Assembly: GCA_026390795.1 (NCBI GenBank)
Contig: JAPLFG010000003.1
Coordinates: 1,612,001 to 1,676,000 of the forward strand
Direction: 5' to 3'
DNA from: Ignavibacteriales bacterium
GTDB taxonomy: Bacteria; Bacteroidota; Ignavibacteria; Ignavibacteriales; Melioribacteraceae
Length of the DNA stretch: 64,000 bases
Below, piece by piece: positions 1-8,350 of this stretch; within the stretch, counting starts at the first letter, position 1; each line of letters opens with the position of its first letter. A model generated the notes under the pieces. The model did not search any database. It was not told where the DNA came from and worked only from the letters and a program-made list of their open reading frames with translations. The translations under genes were made by a program, and so were the position numbers.

Positions 1-420
1 TATAGTTTACGCAACCGTCAAATAGAGCTAGAAGTCATTCCGGCGTGCAAAAATTTTGGAATAGGACTTATTCCATGGAGCCCTTTAGGTGGTGGAATTC
101 TTTGCGGTGTATTGGAAAAAGGAAAAGAAGGAAGACGATTAAGAGAGCCGTTACAGAAATCAGTTGAAAAACTTCGTCCGCAGATTGAAGCTTACGAAAA
201 TTTGTGTAAGGAGATTAATCTCAAACCGGCGGACGTTGCCCTCGCATGGGCTCTAAACAATCCGGTTGTAACATCCCCAATCGTAGGTCCTCGAACCATA
301 GATCAGCTAAATGAAAATGCGGCAGCACTTGAAATTAAATTAACCGATGACATAATGAAAAAACTGGATGTAATTTGGCCCGGTCCCGGAAATCAAGCGC
401 CTGAGGCATACGCATGGTAA
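1..420 (+). CDS. Aldo/keto reductase, C-terminal part (gene starts before the window)
   Basis: The reading frame is open from base 1 without a start codon, so the gene begins upstream. The visible 139 residues contain the PWSPLGGGIL segment (the usual Y/W-SPL-GGGLL strand and loop of the TIM barrel) and the late segment WALNNPVVTSPIVGPRTIDQLNENAAAL, here seen as the VTSPIVGPRT cofactor-binding region of NADPH-dependent aldo/keto reductases. It would reduce aldehydes or ketones in the cytoplasm; the substrate cannot be told. The catalytic Asp-Tyr-Lys-His residues lie in the missing N-terminal part. It is followed by a 96-bp gap to the next gene. Confidence 0.9.
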   Translation, partial: YSLRNRQIELEVIPACKNFGIGLIPWSPLGGGILCGVLEKGKEGRRLREPLQKSVEKLRPQIEAYENLCKEINLKPADVALAWALNNPVVTSPIVGPRTIDQLNENAAALEIKLTDDIMKKLDVIWPGPGNQAPEAYAW

Positions 421-516
421 GCCGGCAACCAGTTTTTTAACATTTATTAAATAGGTTGAGGTAAATTTTTTTTATAATTTTTAATTGATACTCTCAAAAC
501 AGAATTTGGAGAACAG

Positions 517-2718
517 ATGAATCATCAAAAATTATTTTTAATACTTTTCCTTTTTGCTATTGGATTTGTATTCAGTCTTTCCGAGATATCCGCACAAAAC
601 AAGAAACTGACTTATAAACAAGTTTATGAAAGCGGCGGTATGCGCGGCAGAATGGGAATGTTCGGTCGTGGTGAATTGGGCTGGGTAGATGAAGATCATT
701 ATCTTGAGATGAAATCGGATCCGGCTAAGACGGATTCAAAACCTGTGTTGATGAAAACAAATGCTGCAGACGGTAAATCGGAAGTTTATATTGATAACAG
801 TTCAGTTCAGCTGCCAGAAGGATTTAGTATTGACCGACCTCTTGGAATGACAAAAGATTATAACAATTATCTTTTCTTTTCTAAAAACAATCTTTATTTC
901 TATTCCCGTTCGGAAAATTCATTTAAGCAATTGACCAAAGATGACGCTGTAGAAAAAGTTGCAAAACTATCTCCTGACGGCAAGAAAGTCGCATATGTTA
1001 AGAATAATAATTTATATGTATTCGATATTGATTCTGAAAAAGAAACTCAGCTTACAAATGATGGAACCGACCTAATATATAATGGCTGGGCTTCATGGGT
1101 ATATATGGAAGAGATTTTAGGAAGAGGCACCGCTTATTCCGCTTTCTGGTGGTCTCCCAAAAGTGATAAAATTGCATTCTTACACACCGATGATAATCCA
1201 GTGCCCGATTTTCCAATTTATCATGCAGATGGAGTGCATGGTGAATTAGAGCATCAGCGTTATCCAAAACCTGGCGATCCCAATCCTTATGTAAAATTTG
1301 GAATTGCTAATATTGCCGATAGAAAAATCACATGGGCAGATTTTGATGAGAAGGCAGATCAATATATTGCATGGCCGACATGGACCAAAGACAACAAACT
1401 AACTGTTCAATGGATGAACCGCGCACAGGACAATATTATTCTTTATTGGATTGACACTAATTCTGGAAAGAAGACCGAGATCTATAACGAAAAACAAAAA
1501 GAGTGGGTTGAATGGTTTGAAGATATCTACTTCTTTGAAAATGGAAGCGGATTTTTACTGCGGTCAAACGTTGATGGATGGGATCATCTTTACTACTACG
1601 ATTTAAATGGAAAATTGATTAAGAGATTAACGCAAGGAGACTGGCAGGTAACAGATATCGCTTATGTTGATGAAGCCAATAAAAAAGTTTATTTCCACAG
1701 TCCAATGAAAAATAATACAGATAAATATCTCTGTGTTGTTGGTCTTGACGGGAAAGGATTGAAACAAATAACTACAACTCCCGGGACGCATTCAGCATCA
1801 GTTTCTCCAAAAGGAAAATATTATATTGATACTTACACCAATATAACTACTCCTTTTAAAACTGAACTTTTTAAGATGGACGGCAAACTTGTTAGAACGC
1901 TTAGCGATACTAAAAGCAACCAATATGATGATTACGCACTGGCAAAAGTTGAGCTGTTCACAATTCCTTCCGGCGATGGATATGACCTGCCGGCAATCTG
2001 GTCTTTACCTGCCGATTTTGATCCGAATAAAAAATATGCAGTAATTTTTAATGAATACGGCGGACCAAATTCTCCGTCAGTTAGAAATGCCTTTTCAATG
2101 GGACTGGCTCAAAGTTATCTTGCTCAACATGGAATAATTTCGATCTCGGTCGATCATCGTGGCGCGGGACATTTTGGGAAAAAAGGAGTTGCTTTGATGT
2201 ACCGCAATCTAGGTAAATGGGAAATGCATGATTATATAGCAGCAGCGAAATGGTTGAAAACAAAATCATTTATTGATACAACAAAAATTGGAATTACCGG
2301 CGGAAGTTATGGCGGTTACGTCAGCGCGCTTGCCATGACTAAAGCAGCGGATTATTTTAACTACGGAATTGCTGAATATGGCGTGATGGATTGGAAGCTT
2401 TATGATAACGTATATACGGAACGTTATATGGATACACCGGCAGAAAATCCGGATGGTTACAAAGACGGTTCCGTATTGAATTATGTTAAAAATTACAAAG
2501 GCATGGTATTAATTACGCATGGAACAATTGATGATAATGTTCACATGCAAAATTCAATTCAGTTTATCACCGAATTACAAAAACAGAATAAAGATTTCGA
2601 AATGATGCTCTATCCCAACTTCCGTCACGGTGTTGGAATGCCGCATGCAACACGTGAACGTGTTCAATTTTGGTTTAGATATTTATTGGGAAAAGAACTA
2701 GATACGAATAAAGATTAG
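517..2718 (+). CDS. Secreted S9 family peptidase, dipeptidyl-peptidase IV-like
   Basis: The 733-residue protein starts with a signal peptide (hydrophobic core about residues 5-22, ending near SAQN). A DPP-IV-type eight-blade beta-propeller fills about residues 60-460; its WVYMEEI segment carries the paired glutamates that in DPP-IV bind the substrate N-terminus. The alpha/beta hydrolase domain follows. The triad is visible: Ser597 in GGSYGG, Asp672 in GTIDDNVH and His704 in NFRHGVG. The family removes dipeptides from peptide N-termini in the periplasm or outside the cell. The ATG is preceded by a purine-rich TTGGAGAA ribosome site. It stands alone, with an inverted repeat after it. Exact N-terminal specificity (Xaa-Pro or other) is inferred from the family. 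Confidence 0.93.
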   Translation: MNHQKLFLILFLFAIGFVFSLSEISAQNKKLTYKQVYESGGMRGRMGMFGRGELGWVDEDHYLEMKSDPAKTDSKPVLMKTNAADGKSEVYIDNSSVQLPEGFSIDRPLGMTKDYNNYLFFSKNNLYFYSRSENSFKQLTKDDAVEKVAKLSPDGKKVAYVKNNNLYVFDIDSEKETQLTNDGTDLIYNGWASWVYMEEILGRGTAYSAFWWSPKSDKIAFLHTDDNPVPDFPIYHADGVHGELEHQRYPKPGDPNPYVKFGIANIADRKITWADFDEKADQYIAWPTWTKDNKLTVQWMNRAQDNIILYWIDTNSGKKTEIYNEKQKEWVEWFEDIYFFENGSGFLLRSNVDGWDHLYYYDLNGKLIKRLTQGDWQVTDIAYVDEANKKVYFHSPMKNNTDKYLCVVGLDGKGLKQITTTPGTHSASVSPKGKYYIDTYTNITTPFKTELFKMDGKLVRTLSDTKSNQYDDYALAKVELFTIPSGDGYDLPAIWSLPADFDPNKKYAVIFNEYGGPNSPSVRNAFSMGLAQSYLAQHGIISISVDHRGAGHFGKKGVALMYRNLGKWEMHDYIAAAKWLKTKSFIDTTKIGITGGSYGGYVSALAMTKAADYFNYGIAEYGVMDWKLYDNVYTERYMDTPAENPDGYKDGSVLNYVKNYKGMVLITHGTIDDNVHMQNSIQFITELQKQNKDFEMMLYPNFRHGVGMPHATRERVQFWFRYLLGKELDTNKD

Positions 2719-2729
2719 TAATTTAAAAT

Positions 2730-2781
2730 CTTGCTCGTGATCTCAATCTTGATCAAAAGTATGAACACGATCATGAGCAAG
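2730..2781. repeat. Intergenic inverted repeat (13-bp arms, one mismatch)
   Basis: The arms are CTTGCTCGTGATC (2730-2742) and GATCATGAGCAAG (2769-2781), pairing at 12 of 13 positions around a 26-bp loop. No T-run follows, so it is not a classical intrinsic terminator. The right half resembles, on the opposite strand, the intergenic stretch at 58516-58547, so it may belong to a small dispersed repeat family. Confidence 0.6.
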
Positions 2782-2829
2782 ACAATTATTTTGAATTCAA
2801 AAACATCTATCTAGAATCGAGTATTATTT

Positions 2830-3288
2830 ATGGAATACAACGAAAACCCGAAAGAATATTACCCGCCGATGCATACAGCAGAGCATCTTCTCAACGGGAC
2901 AATGGATAAAATGTTTGGATGGGGACGTTCTTTTAGTGCGCATATTGAAAAGAAAAAATCAAAATGCGATTATCATTTTGACCGTGATTTAACGCCTCAA
3001 GAAATCCAATCTATAGAGGAAAAAATTAATTCTGTAATTTCGGAAGATCTTCCCGTAACCGAGGAATTTATAAAACGTGAAGAAGCCGAAAAAGCTTTTA
3101 ATCTTTCCCGTTTGCCTGAAGAAGCCGGAGATTCATTACGAGTGATTCGTATCGGCGATTATGATAAATGTTTATGTAGCGGTTCACACATTACCTCAAC
3201 AAAAGCTATAGGTGGATTTAAGATAATCTCGACTAATTTTGATAATGGTGTGTTGAGAATTCGATTTAAAATTTCGGAATCATCATGA
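2830..3288 (+). CDS. Free-standing tRNA-editing (threonyl/alanyl SAD) domain protein, AlaX-like
   Basis: This 152-residue protein has the zinc-binding pattern of the second additional domain of threonyl- and alanyl-tRNA synthetases: His15 and His19 in HTAEH, and Cys116 with His120 in CSGSH. Such free-standing proteins hydrolyse mischarged tRNA (for example Ser-tRNA(Ala)) in the cytoplasm. It lacks the N-terminal OB-like part of longer AlaX proteins, and HTAEH replaces the more usual HTATH/HSAGH. Its stop overlaps the start of the next gene by 4 bp, implying translational coupling. The AlaX-like call is good; the tRNA substrate is unknown. Confidence 0.82.
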   Translation: MEYNENPKEYYPPMHTAEHLLNGTMDKMFGWGRSFSAHIEKKKSKCDYHFDRDLTPQEIQSIEEKINSVISEDLPVTEEFIKREEAEKAFNLSRLPEEAGDSLRVIRIGDYDKCLCSGSHITSTKAIGGFKIISTNFDNGVLRIRFKISESS

Positions 3289-3713
3289 AAAAATATTTTC
3301 TATTAGCCATACTTATTTCGGTTATGTCATTAAAAGCACAAATTCTTTCCGATATTGATAGAACCGCTATCTTAAATGTTCTTGAACAACAGCGCATTTG
3401 CTGGAATAACGGAGACTTAGCCGGATATATGAGAGGTTATTGGAAATCCGATTCAACCAGATTTATTGGAAAAAGCGGAATTAATTACGGATGGAACGCC
3501 ACATTCGAATCTTATAAAAAAGGTTATCCGAACAAAGAAGTAATGGGCACACTAATATTTAAAGTGATTTCCCTTGAATCATTGAACAAAAACAGCGTTT
3601 TCATGATAGGGAAGTGGGATCTCGATCGAAAAGAAAAAGCCGGGGGATATTTCACCCTTATCTGGAAAAAAATCAACGGCGAGTGGTTCATCACAACCGA
3701 TCATTCGTCCTAA
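3285..3713 (+). CDS. Secreted SnoaL/NTF2-like (DUF4440-type) protein
   Basis: The 142-residue product begins with a signal peptide (MKKYFLLAILISVMSLKAQ). The mature part has the pattern of NTF2-fold proteins of the DUF4440 type: an N-terminal helix with IDRTAILNVLEQQRICWNNGD followed by a curved sheet ending in TLIWKKINGEWFITTDHSS. Members bind or turn over small molecules, but most have no known function. The start codon overlaps the preceding stop in an ATGA, so it belongs to the same transcript as the AlaX-like gene. I cannot assign a substrate. Confidence 0.75.
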   Translation: MKKYFLLAILISVMSLKAQILSDIDRTAILNVLEQQRICWNNGDLAGYMRGYWKSDSTRFIGKSGINYGWNATFESYKKGYPNKEVMGTLIFKVISLESLNKNSVFMIGKWDLDRKEKAGGYFTLIWKKINGEWFITTDHSS

Positions 3714-3804
3714 ACAAAAATTCGCAAGCATTAAAAGCTTTTCCAATTTGAAAAATCCAAATTTCAGACCTATTTTTGCATGTCAGAAATTCAAGGATTT
3801 ATTC

Positions 3805-3999
3805 ATGCCGGAAGATCTTTTAGTAAACATCAAATTTAAGAACCGTAAGACGGGCGAATTAAAAGATGGTTATGTGAGAGTCCCGAATATTGAAAAATAT
3901 TCAAACGGGTTGAAAAAATATTTTGACATTCATGAATACCGGATTTGCGAAAAAAGAATTGTAAGTAAAGAAGAATTTGAAAAGAAAGGCAAAAGCTGA
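3805..3999 (+). CDS. Small conserved-looking protein of unknown function
   Basis: I place the start at the ATG at 3805, which has AAGGA about 7 bases upstream. The frame is open further back to a TTG at 3748, but no ribosome site fits there. The 64-residue product is charged, with no membrane segment or signal peptide, and reads like one small beta-rich domain (MPEDLLVNIKFKNRKTGEL...DGYVRVPNIEKY) with a basic tail. I do not recognise the family. It sits 91 bp after the SnoaL-like gene and 10 bp before the next start, consistent with one operon. Confidence 0.55.
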   Translation: MPEDLLVNIKFKNRKTGELKDGYVRVPNIEKYSNGLKKYFDIHEYRICEKRIVSKEEFEKKGKS

Positions 4000-4009
4000 A
4001 AAAAGCTTT

Positions 4010-4540
4010 ATGAAATTGTCCGGTAAAATATTTTCGGGCTGTTTGTTACTCGCTTACATCACGGTCTCATTGAGCACTTTGACTAATTGTGCCGAGAAGA
4101 ATAACTTTTCCACAAGCGATCAACTTAATTCCTCAAAAAAAGAGATTGCCAATCTCCTGCGCTTTGAATATGCTGCTGAAGACTTTGATATGGCTTCCAA
4201 CAATATCTACTCATGCCCGGTTCTACTCGATTCAACTCTTATAGGAGTTTCTCAAAAAGAAGGAAATTATTTTTTGAGAGCGAAGGTTAATTTTAAAAGC
4301 AGTATAAAATATTTTGCAGAGTTGAAGTGTAGTAAAGAAATAGCGGATTTATATAAGCGGACTAAATCAAATTCTGCCTACATCACTGCAAAAATTACAA
4401 GGATAGATAATCTATCGCTCGTTGCTGATGCAGATTCTCTTGATGGTAAATTACATCAAATTAATCTGGGTAAATCAATTTTACTTACCGGAGAATGTTT
4501 AGCTCTTGCCGAAATCCCGGCATCAATAAATGCAGACTGA
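4010..4540 (+). CDS. Exported protein of unknown function, possible lipoprotein
   Basis: The ATG at 4010 gives 176 residues beginning MKLSGKIFSGCLLLAYITVS, a basic start followed by a hydrophobic stretch. A Cys in LTNC could be a lipid-attachment site, although Asn before the Cys is unusual. The mature part has a helical segment (SSKKEIANLLRFEYAAEDFD) followed by strands ending in HQINLGKSILLTGECLAL; it might be a small OB-like barrel, but I cannot name a family. A longer frame from a TTG at 3977 would overlap the upstream gene and spoil the signal peptide. Its end overlaps the thioredoxin start by 11 bp. Confidence 0.6.
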   Translation: MKLSGKIFSGCLLLAYITVSLSTLTNCAEKNNFSTSDQLNSSKKEIANLLRFEYAAEDFDMASNNIYSCPVLLDSTLIGVSQKEGNYFLRAKVNFKSSIKYFAELKCSKEIADLYKRTKSNSAYITAKITRIDNLSLVADADSLDGKLHQINLGKSILLTGECLALAEIPASINAD

Positions 4541-4859
4541 TCTTTTCACTTCCGCCGAATTCAATTCATTCATTTCATCTAATAAAGCGGCGGCAATTTA
4601 TTTCAGCACACCGGACTGCAACGTGTGTAAAGTTCTTAAGCCGAAACTGATTGAAATGCTGGTTCAAAATTTTCCTTTAATGAATTTCGCGTATGTAAAT
4701 TGCGAAGAGGCAAAAGAGCTGGCAGCTCAACAAAATATCTTTTCCGTTCCAACAATTTTATTCTTCTTTGAAGGAAAAGAATTTATACGGAAAGCGCGTT
4801 ATGTGAATCTGGATGAACTGAAGAATGAACTCGATAGAATTTACTCGATGATCTTTTAA
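4530..4859 (+). CDS. Thioredoxin-family protein
   Basis: The 109-residue product has a full thioredoxin fold without a signal peptide: the redox pair Cys30-Asn-Val-Cys33 in STPDCNVCK and the cis-proline Pro74 in SVPT. The CNVC dipeptide differs from the classical CGPC, which normally shifts redox potential and partner choice. It would act as a cytoplasmic disulfide reductase or reductant for a specific partner. It overlaps the upstream gene by 11 bp and ends the 2830-4859 run at a strong terminator. Confidence 0.88.
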   Translation: MQTDLFTSAEFNSFISSNKAAAIYFSTPDCNVCKVLKPKLIEMLVQNFPLMNFAYVNCEEAKELAAQQNIFSVPTILFFFEGKEFIRKARYVNLDELKNELDRIYSMIF

Positions 4860-4863
4860 AAAC

Positions 4864-4897
4864 AAAGAGGCGGCTCAAATTAACCGCCTCTTTTTCA
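4864..4897. terminator. Bidirectional intrinsic terminator
   Basis: AAAGAGGCGG (4864-4873) pairs with CCGCCTCTTT (4884-4893) and a T-run follows on the plus strand; the A-run before it gives a T-run on the minus strand. It lies between convergent genes (thioredoxin and the BNR protein) and can serve both. Confidence 0.88.
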
Positions 4898-4928
4898 AAC
4901 TACAACATTTTATTGGATACTAAATATT

Positions 4929-7900
4929 CTACTTTTTCAACTCCGGCATTCTGCCCGGTGTCCAAGGTACGTTAATTTTTTCCATTTCGGTTTCGAGTGC
5001 TTTCAAATCAACTTCGCTGATTTTTTTCAACTGTTCAATAATCGGTTGAATCTCATCATGCAAAGTTTTGTAAGCAACTTCTTGATTCTGTGTGAGATTT
5101 GTAGTTGTTCTCATTGAAGTGAAAAGCATTGTCTGCAGTCTTGAACTCAAAGTAACTGGTGCCGGCGGATTTTCTTCGGCACTGGCTCCGCGTCCTTCTC
5201 TTCCACGGATTGCAATTAAAATATTATCCAGGTTTTTGGAAATATCCATTGCCCTGTTAAATAAAGCAAATGACGCAGAAGGAGTATTGTTCAATGCTTG
5301 TTTGATAGCTTCAGTTCTCTTAACAAGATCTTCTGCAACATGTTGAGCGCCGTATGCAGTGCGTGCAAGTTCAGCCGCTTTCTTCTGAAATGCAACTAAC
5401 TCGCCTCTGTCTTTTGCGGGTAATGTTGTGTTGTTCAATGGTACAACGTTGAATTCTGTTGGAGGAACAAGTTCTTTCTCTTGACCCTTCGCAACTAAAT
5501 ACAATGATACTTTGTATTTACCCGGCATGGATAAAATTCCTCCACCGCCAAAACCGCCGCCTCTTCTTCCTCCGGCACCAGTCGCAGCAACCGGTTCAAA
5601 TTTTTCGGTTGTTACTGGAGATGTTCCTTCATAACGAAGATCCCAGTTAACACGATTGATTCCCGCGCTTGCGGACTTTGTTATTTTTCTAACAACATTT
5701 CCCGCATCATCAGTAATCTTGAAAATTAGATAAGGAGCAATTTCTAATTCTTCTTCGTGTAATACTTCGAGTGAAGGTTGAGGTATTGGCTTGCCGTCTT
5801 TGAATAACGGCTTCTCTTTTTCTTTGCGTTCCGCTTTCATTGTTTTAGCAACGTCTTTAATGTAATAAGTAAAGGTTGCGCCGTAATCCGGATTTGGTGC
5901 TCTAAAATAAGTTGAACCTTGCGCACTGTGTCCACCGCTAGGGATATACATCAAAGCATCTTTAACCGGGAAAATGTAAGCGTCTTTTTCAAATAATTCT
6001 TTGCTAACGGTTCGGAGTGGAGAGTAATCATCAAGTACATAAAATCCGCGACCGAATGTTGCAACTACTAAATCTTTTTCTCTTTCTTGAATTGTGATAT
6101 CGGGGATTTTCACTAACGGAATTCCGGCTTTTAATTGAATCCACTTTTCGCCGCTGTCAATTGTGAAGAAAACGCCCCATTCAGTTCCGACAAATAATAA
6201 TTTCGGATTGACGGGATCTTCAACTATTGTATTGACGGCACCGTTAGCAGGAAGATTCGACGCTATCGATTTCCATGTTTTACCTTTGTCTTCACTCTTA
6301 ATTAAATACGGTTTAAAATCATCTCGTTTGTGATTATTGAAAGAAGCGTAAACAACATTTTCATCAAAACGGGAAGGACAAATATCACTTACCAAAGTAT
6401 ATGTTGGAACGCCGGGAAAATCTGAAATCTTGTGCCATGTCTTGGCGTCTTCCGTAACTTGAATTAAGCCGTCATCTGTTCCGGCATATAAAAGATTTTC
6501 TTTCTTTGCAGATTCAACTAGAGAAACAATCAATCCAAATTGAGAAGTACTAACATCTTTTCCATCGGCATCTATGCTCCAATATTTTCCCATAACCGGA
6601 AATGTATTACGGTCTGTTTTTGTTGTAAGGTCATCACTAATTTCTGTCCATGAATCACCCCGGTCATCACTCCTGAAAACTTTTTCCGCTGCGGTGTAAA
6701 GCCGTGTGTTTGAATGAGGACTGAGAATGAGCGGAGTATCCCAATACCATTTAAATGTTTTTTCACCTTCGGCAGGTTCCGGTCTGATGTCAATTGCTTC
6801 ACCGCTCTTCCGGTCAAAACGAACCATTCCGCCATATTGTGATTCTGCATAAACGATATCCGGATTCTTAGGATCAATTGCAGTCCAGAATCCGTCTCCT
6901 CCGTTTGTTACAACCCAATCATCACTTATAACGCCAATTCCCCGGATTGAACGTGACGGTCCGCCGAAGCTATTATTATCTTGAGTTCCTGCATAGATAT
7001 TATAAAACGGCAGATCGTTATCCGTGTTCACACGGTAGAATTGAGTAACAGGTAGATTGCTTTTATAAATAAAATTCTTTCCCATATCGAAAGTTTCATA
7101 AACGCCGCCGTCACCGCCGATCATTATATGATCTGTGCTGGTCGGGTCGATCCATAACGCGTGGTCATCAACGTGGCGGTCGTTATTGCCAAATGGTTTC
7201 CAAGTTTTGCCTCCGTCTTCTGTGTATTGAGTAACAGTTTCCACAGAAAAAACTTTATCAACATTTTTCGGATCGCAATAGATCTCGTTATAATATTGCC
7301 CTTGTGCAAAATGATCGCTCATTTTCTGCCATGAAGCGCCGCGGTTTTCAGAACGGTAAAATCCTCCTCCTTCTGCAGCTTCAACAATAATGTAAACTAC
7401 ATCGGGATTGGCAGGCGAAATAGCAATTCCGGTTCCACCCATATCGGATTTAGGCAAACCGTTCATAATTTTTTCCCATGTAGTGCCGGCATCGGTTGAT
7501 TTATAAACCGCGGTTTCAGGACCGCCGCCGATTTTTGTATAGATATGTCTGCGTCTTTGTTCTGATGTAGCGTATAAAACATTAGGATCGCGCGGATCCA
7601 TAACAACATTATTAACGCCTGTATTTTCGCTAATGTTTAAAACTTTGCTCCATGTTTTTCCGCCGTCAATTGTTTTATAAAGACCACGATCGCCTCCGGG
7701 TCCCCAAACAGATCCTTCTGCCGCAACGTAAACCGTATTTGGATTTTTTGGATCAACAACAATTCCGCCGATCTGGCGCGATTCCTTTAGACCCATAAAT
7801 TTCCAGGTTTGTCCGCCATCGGATGATTTGTAAACTCCACAGCCGTAACCAAGCGCACGTTGATGATTATTTTCGCCGGTTCCAAGCCAAACAATATTTG

Positions 7901-8231
7901 AATTTGTCGGATCGATAACAACAACTCCCATTGAATAAGCTTGAACAGTATCTGCAAGCGCCTGCCATGTTGTTCCGTTATTGATTGTTTTCCACACACC
8001 GCCGCTAGCTGTCGCTACATAATATTCACTATGATTGTTTGGGTTAACCGCAAAGTCGGCAATCCTTCCGCTTGTAAAAGCGGGACCAATACCGCGGAAT
8101 TTTAAACCGCTGAATGTACCGCTGTTTAGTTTGTCTTTTTCCTTTTTCCCTTCCTTTGCTTCATCCTTATTTTGCGCAATCACAGAAGAAATTGCAATTG
8201 AAAAGATGAGCAAGAGACGTAAAAATTTCAT
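4929..8231 (-). CDS. Large secreted beta-propeller protein with BNR/sortilin-like repeats
   Basis: The 1100-residue protein has a signal peptide (MKFLRLLLIFSIAISSVIAQ). Residues about 45-720 are a long series of BNR-type repeats of the form SxDxGxTW (SSDGGQTW, TIDGGKTW, STDAGTTW, SDDRGDSW, SEDKGKTW), as in sortilin/VPS10-like and photosynthesis-stability-factor-like propellers. A beta-sandwich region follows (about 800-930) with a Gly-rich loop GRRGGGFGGGG, then a helical C-terminus (about 940-1090). Such proteins are common in Bacteroidota-related genomes; some are called glycosyl hydrolases, but I see no catalytic signature and would not assign an activity. It is transcribed alone towards the terminator at 4864. 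Confidence 0.85.
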   Translation of the reverse strand: MKFLRLLLIFSIAISSVIAQNKDEAKEGKKEKDKLNSGTFSGLKFRGIGPAFTSGRIADFAVNPNNHSEYYVATASGGVWKTINNGTTWQALADTVQAYSMGVVVIDPTNSNIVWLGTGENNHQRALGYGCGVYKSSDGGQTWKFMGLKESRQIGGIVVDPKNPNTVYVAAEGSVWGPGGDRGLYKTIDGGKTWSKVLNISENTGVNNVVMDPRDPNVLYATSEQRRRHIYTKIGGGPETAVYKSTDAGTTWEKIMNGLPKSDMGGTGIAISPANPDVVYIIVEAAEGGGFYRSENRGASWQKMSDHFAQGQYYNEIYCDPKNVDKVFSVETVTQYTEDGGKTWKPFGNNDRHVDDHALWIDPTSTDHIMIGGDGGVYETFDMGKNFIYKSNLPVTQFYRVNTDNDLPFYNIYAGTQDNNSFGGPSRSIRGIGVISDDWVVTNGGDGFWTAIDPKNPDIVYAESQYGGMVRFDRKSGEAIDIRPEPAEGEKTFKWYWDTPLILSPHSNTRLYTAAEKVFRSDDRGDSWTEISDDLTTKTDRNTFPVMGKYWSIDADGKDVSTSQFGLIVSLVESAKKENLLYAGTDDGLIQVTEDAKTWHKISDFPGVPTYTLVSDICPSRFDENVVYASFNNHKRDDFKPYLIKSEDKGKTWKSIASNLPANGAVNTIVEDPVNPKLLFVGTEWGVFFTIDSGEKWIQLKAGIPLVKIPDITIQEREKDLVVATFGRGFYVLDDYSPLRTVSKELFEKDAYIFPVKDALMYIPSGGHSAQGSTYFRAPNPDYGATFTYYIKDVAKTMKAERKEKEKPLFKDGKPIPQPSLEVLHEEELEIAPYLIFKITDDAGNVVRKITKSASAGINRVNWDLRYEGTSPVTTEKFEPVAATGAGGRRGGGFGGGGILSMPGKYKVSLYLVAKGQEKELVPPTEFNVVPLNNTTLPAKDRGELVAFQKKAAELARTAYGAQHVAEDLVKRTEAIKQALNNTPSASFALFNRAMDISKNLDNILIAIRGREGRGASAEENPPAPVTLSSRLQTMLFTSMRTTTNLTQNQEVAYKTLHDEIQPIIEQLKKISEVDLKALETEMEKINVPWTPGRMPELKK

Positions 8232-8350
8232 AACAACTCCATATTTTTATTGTGCGAATTAGTTTGAAACTGACCGTCATTAGACGAAAGTTTTTGATGA
8301 GAGTTTTTAATATTTTGCAAAAGCAATCGTAAGTCTTTCTTGATTGAACT

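Noticed and set aside
3748-3804. TTG-initiated extension of the small protein at 3805
   Set aside because: No ribosome site; the ATG at 3805 has AAGGA at good spacing.
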